A DNA stretch of 64,000 bases, taken from contig NZ_CP083350.1 of NCBI RefSeq assembly GCF_020035535.1, forward strand, positions 754,501-818,500, given 5' to 3'. Below the pieces are notes generated by a model. That model did no database searches and was not told the origin of the DNA. It saw only the letters and a program-made list of their open reading frames with translations. This DNA is from Ensifer adhaerens (GTDB lineage Bacteria > Pseudomonadota > Alphaproteobacteria > Rhizobiales > Rhizobiaceae). This document shows, piece after piece, positions 58,236 to 64,000 of this stretch. Position 1 is the first letter of the stretch; every line of letters begins with the position of its first letter. The translations under genes and the position numbers were made by a program.

Positions 58236-59093
58236 TCAAAAAGCGCGCCAGCAGGCCTGTGACAGCTTGCCGATCGTTTCGAGCGCGATGGTGTAGCCGG
58301 GCGTGCCGTCGGACATCAGCGCAGGCACGCCGTCTGTAAAGGCGGCGATGGCATAGAGCGGCTTGCCGTCGCGATAGACGACGCCGGCATCCATGCGGCC
58401 GCGTTTGCCGCGACCACCCTTGCAGGCGGCGACCGTATCGAAGGGCAGTCGCGAGCGGATGCCGTAACGCAGCACCTGGTTCTTCAGCGTCTGCACGGCA
58501 AAGGCGGCGAGTTCGACCGTAATGCCAAGCCTGGCGGCAGCCGTGGCATCATGCTCAGCGGCGAGGATCAGTTCCAGGAGCATCACCTGGTCGGCGGCCG
58601 TCGTCGTGGTGACGTCGGCCAGCGAATGGTCGGGCTTCAGCGCCAGCGGCGGAATGAGGAAACGGTGGTGCGTGCCCACCATGCCGAGCGCCTTGCAGTA
58701 GCTGTCGACCTCTTCGAGCGTCAGGCGCTCGAACACCATTTTGGTACAGACATTGTCGCTCAGCACCATCATGCCGACGATGGCATCGCGCAGCGAAATG
58801 ACGATGCCGGGCGTCAGGTAGCGGAACATGCCGCTCGCCACTTCCTTGCTGAGACGTGCTTCGTAAGTGATCGGCTCATCGAGGCTAAGCCGCCCTTCGG
58901 CCACCGCCTTCAGCGCTGCCATCATGATCGAGGTCTTGCGGGTGCTGGCCGATGGCGTCTCCTCATGCTCGCCGCGACCGATGGTTTCGCCGGTCTGAAG
59001 GTTGCGCACCAGGAAACGGGTGACGAAGGGTTCGGCAGCGGCGATAGCGTTGAGCTCGGCCGCAAGCGCGCCAGACTTGAGTTCGTTGCTCAT
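58236..59093 (-). CDS. Class A beta-lactamase-fold serine hydrolase, cytoplasmic
   Basis: A 285-residue protein with the class A beta-lactamase/DD-peptidase fold. The nucleophile motif SxxK is in SASTRKTSIMM (~48-58), SDN in MMVLSDNVC (~115), and the third motif is KGG in AACKGGRGKRG rather than KTG/KSG. A clear Glu166 loop is not seen. There is no signal peptide, so a beta-lactamase or wall role is unlikely; an amidase or esterase acting on imported compounds fits better. It is embedded in the peptide operon directly after the ATPase gene. True function is unknown. Confidence 0.8.
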   Translation of the reverse strand: MSNELKSGALAAELNAIAAAEPFVTRFLVRNLQTGETIGRGEHEETPSASTRKTSIMMAALKAVAEGRLSLDEPITYEARLSKEVASGMFRYLTPGIVISLRDAIVGMMVLSDNVCTKMVFERLTLEEVDSYCKALGMVGTHHRFLIPPLALKPDHSLADVTTTTAADQVMLLELILAAEHDATAAARLGITVELAAFAVQTLKNQVLRYGIRSRLPFDTVAACKGGRGKRGRMDAGVVYRDGKPLYAIAAFTDGVPALMSDGTPGYTIALETIGKLSQACWRAF

Positions 59094-59094
59094 C

Positions 59095-60723
59095 TCAGGC
59101 CTCCAGACGCCATTTGAGGGTGACACCGCCGGTCTCGTTGAGATCGAGCGCCGGGATCGCAGACAGAAGCTTGCGGGTGTAGGGCTCCTTGGGCGCGTCG
59201 AAGATCCGGTCGCGGTCGCCCTCCTCGATGACGCGCCCGTCCTGCATGACGATGACCCGATCGGCCACCTGCTCGACGACGCCGAGGTCGTGGCTGATGA
59301 ACAGGCACGAGAAGCCGTAGCGCTTCTGCAGGTTCGAGAAGAGTTCCAGCACCTGGGCCCGGACCGTAACATCGAGCGCGGAAACCGGCTCGTCGGCGAT
59401 CAAAAATTTTGGCCGCCGCGCAATCGCACGGGCGATCGCCACGCGCTGGCGCTGGCCCCCCGAGAGCTCATGGGGATAACGATTGGCGAAATCGGCGCTG
59501 AGTCCGACTTCCTCAAGCGTTTCGAGTGCACGGCGACGCTTGGCCGGCGTGTCGAGATCCGGCACCAGCCGCAGCGCCTCTTCGACCAGCGCCTGAATGG
59601 TCATGCGTGGATCGAGCGAGGAATAGGGATCCTGGAAGACCATCTGGCAGTTGAGCCGATAGTCGCGCCAGTCGGCATTGCGCTCGCGCCCCTGGAACAG
59701 GATCTCGCCTTCCGCCTGCTGGACGAGGCCGGCTATAGTGCGGCCGAGCGTCGTCTTGCCGGAGCCGGAGCCGCCGACAAGCGCCACGACCTCACCGACA
59801 TGGATATCGACGCTGACGCCGTGCAGCGCACGCTTCGGCTCGTGCTTGCGAAACAGCCCCTTGCGGCCGGGATATTCGACCACGATGTTTCGCGCCGAAA
59901 CCATCGGCGTGCGGGTCATGTCGAGCTCACGCGCCGCGCCGCGGTACGGCAGCGACGAAAGCAGCTTGCGGGTATAGGGATGCTGTGGTGCCTGCAGGAT
60001 CTCTTCCGTCAGCCCCTGCTCGACGACGACGCCCTTCTCCATCACCACGAAGCGGTGTGTGTAGCGGGCGACCATCGGCAGGTCATGGCTGATCAAAAGC
60101 ACCGCCGTGCCCTCGGCCTGGGTCAATTCGACCATAAGCTCCATAACGTCGCGCTGGACGACCGCATCGAGCGCGGTGGTCGGCTCGTCGGCGATCAGCA
60201 AAGCCGGCTTCAAGAGCATGACCGAGGCCAGCATGATGCGCTGGCGCATGCCGCCGGAGAACTCGTGCGGATAGGCGGTCAACGCCCGCTCCGGCTCGCG
60301 GATGCCGACGCGACCAAGCATCGAGAGGATCGCGGTGCGGCGTTCCTCGACCGACATCTTGGTGTGCAGGATCAACCCTTCTTCGAGCTGCCGGCCGATG
60401 GTCATCGAGGGATTGAGCGAGGTCATCGGCTCCTGGAAGACGACGCCGACCTCGCCGCCGCGAAGCTCGCGGAGATCCCGGTCCTTCATGCCGAACACGT
60501 CGTTGCCCCGATAGAGGACCTTTCCGCCGACATGGCGCACCGCCGGCGGGATGAGGCCGATGATCGCCCGCGTCGCGAGCGTCTTGCCGGAGCCGCTTTC
60601 GCCGACGATGCCGACGATCTCGCCGGGAGCGACGTCGAAGCTGACGCTCTTGACCACATGGTTGCCGGTATGGGTGACGGCCAGCGAGAGGCCTTCAACG
60701 CTTAAGAGGGTCTTGCCGGTCAT
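59095..60723 (-). CDS. Fused dipeptide ABC transporter ATPase (DppD-DppF)
   Basis: A 542-residue protein with two ATPase modules in one chain. Module 1 (~1-265) has Walker A GESGSGKT and signature FSGGMRQRIMLAS; module 2 (~270-540) has Walker A GGSGSGKTTLG and signature LSGGQRQRVAIARAI. Both energise the DppBC-type permeases. Its ATG overlaps the DppC-like stop by four bases (ATGA). The fused form is common in rhizobia. Confidence 0.93.
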   Translation of the reverse strand: MTGKTLLSVEGLSLAVTHTGNHVVKSVSFDVAPGEIVGIVGESGSGKTLATRAIIGLIPPAVRHVGGKVLYRGNDVFGMKDRDLRELRGGEVGVVFQEPMTSLNPSMTIGRQLEEGLILHTKMSVEERRTAILSMLGRVGIREPERALTAYPHEFSGGMRQRIMLASVMLLKPALLIADEPTTALDAVVQRDVMELMVELTQAEGTAVLLISHDLPMVARYTHRFVVMEKGVVVEQGLTEEILQAPQHPYTRKLLSSLPYRGAARELDMTRTPMVSARNIVVEYPGRKGLFRKHEPKRALHGVSVDIHVGEVVALVGGSGSGKTTLGRTIAGLVQQAEGEILFQGRERNADWRDYRLNCQMVFQDPYSSLDPRMTIQALVEEALRLVPDLDTPAKRRRALETLEEVGLSADFANRYPHELSGGQRQRVAIARAIARRPKFLIADEPVSALDVTVRAQVLELFSNLQKRYGFSCLFISHDLGVVEQVADRVIVMQDGRVIEEGDRDRIFDAPKEPYTRKLLSAIPALDLNETGGVTLKWRLEA

Positions 60724-61538
60724 TTCAGGCCTCGCATGCGGGGGTCGAGCTTGTCGCGCAGAGCATCACCGAGGAGGTTGATGCCGAGCAGGGTGAGAGC
60801 GATGCAGAGACCAGGGAAGAAGCCAAGCCAGACGGCCTGTTCGATGAACGGGCGGCCGGCAGCGAGCATGTTGCCCCAGGTGGGCGCCGGTGGCGGCACC
60901 CCGAGCCCGAGGAAGGAAAGCGCACTTTCCGAGAGGATCGCCCAGCCGAACATCGAGGTCGCAAGCACCGTGATCGGCGCCACGCAGTTCGGCAGAATGT
61001 GGCGCAGCATCGTATAGATCTCGCCATTGCCCATGACCCGCGACGCCTCGATGAACTCGCGCTCCCGCAGCGACAACACGGCGCCGCGCACCACGCGCGC
61101 CATCGACGGCGTGTAGGCGATGCCGAGCGCGAAGATGATGCCATACTGGTTGGCGCCGAAGACGGCGAGCAGACCGAGCGCAAGCAGGATGCCGGGGAAC
61201 GCCAAAAGGGCGTTGTTGATCGCCATGATCACGCCATCGACCCAGCCACGCGCATAGCCGCTGACGATGCCGATGAACGTACCGAAGACGACCGCGAAGG
61301 TGACGGTCAGGAAGCCGATCCAGACGCTGGCGCGCGCGCCGACCATGAGCCGGCTCGCGACATCGCGGCCGAACTCGTCGGTTCCGAGCCAGTGCGCCGC
61401 ACCGGGTGCTGCAAGGCGCGACGTGAAGCCGAGGGCCATCGGATCATAGGGCGTCCAGAACAGGCCGACAGCTGCGACGAAGACGAGCAAGCCGATCAGG
61501 CCGCCACCGATGACGCCGTTGAAAGTGAACTTTCTCAT
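60720..61538 (-). CDS. Dipeptide ABC transporter permease (DppC type)
   Basis: A 272-residue permease with an N-terminal hydrophobic segment (GGGLIGLLVFVAAVGLFW), the family pattern LGTDEFGRDVASRLMVGARA, and the EAA loop EFIEASRVMGNGEIYTMLRH. It forms the translocation channel with the DppB-like protein. Its start overlaps the dppB-like stop (ATGA). Confidence 0.92.
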   Translation of the reverse strand: MRKFTFNGVIGGGLIGLLVFVAAVGLFWTPYDPMALGFTSRLAAPGAAHWLGTDEFGRDVASRLMVGARASVWIGFLTVTFAVVFGTFIGIVSGYARGWVDGVIMAINNALLAFPGILLALGLLAVFGANQYGIIFALGIAYTPSMARVVRGAVLSLREREFIEASRVMGNGEIYTMLRHILPNCVAPITVLATSMFGWAILSESALSFLGLGVPPPAPTWGNMLAAGRPFIEQAVWLGFFPGLCIALTLLGINLLGDALRDKLDPRMRGLK

Positions 61539-62479
61539 TCTGCCACCACCCGCGGATCGAAGAGAGGATAGAGAAGGTCGACCACGAGGTTGACGACGAC
61601 ATAGGAGAAGGCGACGAGCAGCAGGCAGCCCTGGATGACCGGATAGTCGCGCTGGAAAATGCCGTCGACCATCAGTCGGCCAAGCCCGGGGATGGTGAAG
61701 ACCGTCTCGATGACGGCGATGCCACCGAGCAGATTGCCGAGGATCAGGCCGATCATCGTCCAGGTCGGGCCGAAGGCATTCTTGAAGGCGTGGCGCCAGA
61801 GAACAGCACTCTCCGAGAGACCTTTGGCACGGGCATGGGTGATGTAGTCGAGCCGCAGCACTTCGAGCGTTGAGGCACGCGCCATGCGGATGATCACGCC
61901 CATCTCGTGGATGACGAGTGTCATGACCGGCAGCACCAGATAGAGAAGACCGGCCTTCCAATTCTCCGAGATCGGCACGTAGCCGAGCACCGGCAGCCAG
62001 CCAAGCTTCAGGCCGAAGGCGAGCAGCAGGAGGAGACCGAGCCAGAAGGTCGGGATCGACAAAAGCACGGTGGCCGTGCCGACGAGCGCGAGATCGGTCA
62101 GGCTATTCTGTCGCCAGGCGGCAATCACGCCGGCCGGCACCGCGATGAGGCTCGCCAGGAACACGGCGATGACGACGATCTCGGCGCTGACGAAGAAACG
62201 GCTGACGACCAGATGCAGCACCGGCTCGCCGGTGACGATCGAGGTGCCGAAATCCCCGGAGAGGATGTTGCCCGCCCAGATGACGAATTGCTCCGGGATG
62301 CTGCGATCAAGACCGAGCTCCGTGCGCAACGCGGCAATCTGCTGCGGTTCGGCCATATCGCCGAGCATCAGCGCTGCGGGATCACCGGGAATGAGGCGGA
62401 CAAGCGTGAAGACGGCAACCGAGACGATAATGATCGTCGGTATCGCCATCACGACGCGATTGAGAATGAACTTGATCAT
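61535..62479 (-). CDS. Dipeptide ABC transporter permease (DppB type)
   Basis: A 314-residue permease with six hydrophobic segments. The N-terminus IKFILNRVVMAIPTIIIVSV and LIPGDPAALMLG are typical of DppB; the EAA region is DYITHARAKGLSESAVLWRH followed by AFKNA. It is the first structural gene of the operon, 235 bases downstream of the LysR gene. ATG 62479 gives the standard N-terminus. Confidence 0.92.
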   Translation of the reverse strand: MIKFILNRVVMAIPTIIIVSVAVFTLVRLIPGDPAALMLGDMAEPQQIAALRTELGLDRSIPEQFVIWAGNILSGDFGTSIVTGEPVLHLVVSRFFVSAEIVVIAVFLASLIAVPAGVIAAWRQNSLTDLALVGTATVLLSIPTFWLGLLLLLAFGLKLGWLPVLGYVPISENWKAGLLYLVLPVMTLVIHEMGVIIRMARASTLEVLRLDYITHARAKGLSESAVLWRHAFKNAFGPTWTMIGLILGNLLGGIAVIETVFTIPGLGRLMVDGIFQRDYPVIQGCLLLVAFSYVVVNLVVDLLYPLFDPRVVAE

Positions 62480-62592
62480 GGGTTCCCCGTACTGAGGCTG
62501 GCCATACGCGTTATCGCGATTCTCCAGCCCCCCGGCTTTTGTTATCGAAACTATGACCGAATGAAAAAAATGGCGCAATATTATGAGTAAAC

Positions 62593-62608
62593 GTCATATG
62601 TCTATGAC
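62593..62608. promoter_or_regulatory. Inverted repeat upstream of the peptide operon
   Basis: GTCAT-ATGTCT-ATGAC lies about 115 bases before the dppB-like start, in the gap after the LysR gene. A further GACATGAC half follows at about 62612-62619. It does not match the T-N11-A LysR box exactly, so assignment to the neighbouring regulator is tentative. The gap 62480-62714 otherwise holds no gene. Confidence 0.4.
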
Positions 62609-62714
62609 AAGGACATGACACGCCGAGCGAGCATCAAAGGGCCATTCGATGCGCAATATAATATAGCTAAAGCGGAGGGTTACATGCTTCAGGCGAGCCG
62701 ATCCGCGCAGCCGC

Positions 62715-63641
62715 TCACAGCTCGTGAACGGCAGCGACCTGGCGCTTCAGGCGGTCGATCATCGCCTGGGCGGCAAGCGACAAGGGAACGCCGGCCGCAG
62801 TCGCAACACCAAAATCCTGAGTCAGGTGCGGCGAGAATGGCCGAATCTCGATCGGCAGATGGCGGTGCAGATTGGCAAAGAAGCTGCTGATAATGGCGAC
62901 CCCAAGACCATAGGCGGCGTAGGCGCAGGCGGAACTGTTGCTGTGGGTCTCGATCTTGACCTTTTGCGGCACGCCGGCCTTGCGGAAGATCTCGTCGAGC
63001 ATGACACGCGTCGGCCGGCGGCGGCCGATCAGAATCAGAGGGACGCCACGCAGTTCCTTGGGCGTGATCGTATCGAGCGCTGCGAGCGCATGCCCCTTCT
63101 CCATCACACAAACGCTAACGCCCGTCGCGACCGGCTGCATTTCGATGCCGGCGCTCAATTGCCCCTCATAGCGCAGGAAACCGAAGTCGATGACGCGTTG
63201 CTCGACGAGGCGGGCGATCGCGACCGTCGTGTCGAAGAAGGTCTCGATGCGCACGCCCGGAAAATCCTTGGCATAGTCGGCCAGCATCGCCGGCGCGAAG
63301 GTTTCGGACATGCTGTTCGGCAGGCCGATGCGCACGACCTCTGGGCCCACGGCGCCACTGCGCAGGTCCTGCGCCAGGTTGGTGAAACGGTCGATCCCGA
63401 GCAGAATGTGCTCGGCATCCTCGGCGAGTTTCATCGCCTCAGGCGTCGGGATCAGCCGGCCCTTGTCGCGCGCGAAGAGCGTCAGCGAGAGGTCTTCCTC
63501 GAGCTGTTGCAGCAGCCGGCTGACACCGGACTGGCTGAGCCCCATGGTCTTGGCGGCGGCGATCGTCGACCCGGTCGCCAGGAGCGTGCGCAGCACTTCC
63601 AATTGTCGAAAATTCACGCCGCCCCCGGTTCGTTCGAACAT
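62715..63641 (-). CDS. LysR-family regulator
   Basis: A 308-residue LysR regulator. The helix-turn-helix is NFRQLEVLRTLLATGSTIAA, then AKTMGLSQSGVSRLLQQLEE. The effector domain (~95-300) contains VRIGLPNSMSETFAPAMLAD and YAAYGLGVAIISSFFAN. It is encoded upstream of, and in the same direction as, the peptide operon rather than divergently. The domain resembles regulators of opine and amino acid catabolism, but the ligand is unknown. Confidence 0.88.
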   Translation of the reverse strand: MFERTGGGVNFRQLEVLRTLLATGSTIAAAKTMGLSQSGVSRLLQQLEEDLSLTLFARDKGRLIPTPEAMKLAEDAEHILLGIDRFTNLAQDLRSGAVGPEVVRIGLPNSMSETFAPAMLADYAKDFPGVRIETFFDTTVAIARLVEQRVIDFGFLRYEGQLSAGIEMQPVATGVSVCVMEKGHALAALDTITPKELRGVPLILIGRRRPTRVMLDEIFRKAGVPQKVKIETHSNSSACAYAAYGLGVAIISSFFANLHRHLPIEIRPFSPHLTQDFGVATAAGVPLSLAAQAMIDRLKRQVAAVHEL

Positions 63642-63737
63642 CAGCTAGCTCCCGTATTTACGGGAAGGCGATCCAGCAAGGAAGAGGTGTGAAAATAAGG
63701 CACGACGAAATCGATCGCCGAACGGTTCGCCATGGGT

Positions 63738-63761
63738 GGGGAGCGCGCGAACGCGCTCCCC
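63738..63761 (-). terminator. Hairpin terminator
   Basis: GGGGAGCGCG (63738-63747) pairs with 63752-63761 around a CGAA tetraloop, 13 bases after the minus-strand stop at 63774. No T run follows, so strength is uncertain. Confidence 0.6.
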
Positions 63762-63773
63762 CTGGATCAGTGA

Positions 63774-63995
63774 TCAGGCGTTGGCGCGCACCGGATGGTT
63801 GAAACGCTCGGCGAAAACCTCGATCGAGCCGCGCCCGAAGTCGCGCAACTGGCGTCTGGTCAAGACAGCCATGACCCGTGCCGCAGTCGACACGGTCATT
63901 TCATCGAGCGGACCGTCACCGCTCCAGGGCTTGTTCAGCCGATCCGTGACGATGCCGATGAGGTTTGCCGGCATGATGTCGGTGCAAGGTTTCAT
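63774..63995 (-). CDS. Unrecognised protein at window edge
   Basis: An open frame of 73 residues from ATG 63995, or the end of a longer frame entering from outside the window. It contains LIGIVTDRLNKPWSGDGPLD and ARVMAVLTRRQLRDFGRGSI, compact and charged with no signal peptide or membrane segment. I do not recognise it. A hairpin terminator directly after the stop supports a real transcript end here. Confidence 0.5.
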   Translation of the reverse strand: MKPCTDIMPANLIGIVTDRLNKPWSGDGPLDEMTVSTAARVMAVLTRRQLRDFGRGSIEVFAERFNHPVRANA

Positions 63996-64000
63996 CCATT

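Overview
The window is dense, high-GC DNA with codon use and gene families typical of Rhizobiaceae. The order and content of the 4-hydroxybenzoate/protocatechuate genes (pcaBGHCD-pcaQ, pobA-pobR, pcaR-pcaIJF) resemble, from memory, the corresponding region of the Sinorhizobium meliloti pSymB chromid. Together with the repA-repB pair, a RIME-like intergenic repeat and many sugar/peptide transport operons, this suggests a large secondary replicon (chromid or megaplasmid) of an Ensifer/Sinorhizobium-like bacterium. No rRNA, tRNA, CRISPR array, transposase or prophage genes were recognised.

Layout. 1-6.1 kb: end of an unrecognised gene, a stand-alone FliN/SpoA-domain protein, an FtsI-type penicillin-binding protein outside any dcw cluster, an SDR dehydrogenase, a SufR-like regulator divergent from a superoxide dismutase, a flavin reductase and a TPR protein. 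6.2-14 kb: an oxidative hexuronate pathway. A minus-strand operon (kdgD-gci-gli-TRAP transporter) faces udh and a FadR-type regulator on the plus strand, around a shared operator region. 14-31.2 kb: the beta-ketoadipate pathway. pobA makes protocatechuate, pcaHG-B-C-D convert it to 3-oxoadipate, and pcaIJ-F finish to succinyl-CoA and acetyl-CoA, with PcaQ, PobR and PcaR as local regulators. The block is interrupted at about 21.7-27.4 kb by an NCS1 permease, a sterol-desaturase-like enzyme coupled to a small secreted repeat protein, an amidase-TetR pair and a sulfite-oxidase-fold enzyme.

31.3-40.7 kb: a RIME-like repeat, then a LacI-controlled sugar operon (UgpC-type ATPase, binding protein, two permeases, a GH63-like glycosidase, LacI regulator) and a GH42 beta-galactosidase with its own operator. 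40.8-48.2 kb: a second LacI-controlled operon with a polar amino acid binding protein, a large permease, an SDR and a ~1011-residue protein joining an APH-type kinase, an M23 fold and a class III aminotransferase. It has no ATPase subunit. The operators of both LacI operons are pairs of AAACGTTT-centred palindromes exactly 21 bp apart. 48.4-49.1 kb: a decayed VOC gene and a doubtful small ORF.

49.3-54.9 kb: an FtsK-type translocase with no visible membrane anchor, then repB and repA with no repC next to them. 55.1-63.6 kb: a dipeptide/oligopeptide uptake operon (dppB-, dppC-, fused dppDF-like, a cytoplasmic class-A-beta-lactamase-fold hydrolase, binding protein, M20 amidohydrolase) preceded by a LysR gene. 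The window ends in a short unrecognised ORF behind a terminator.
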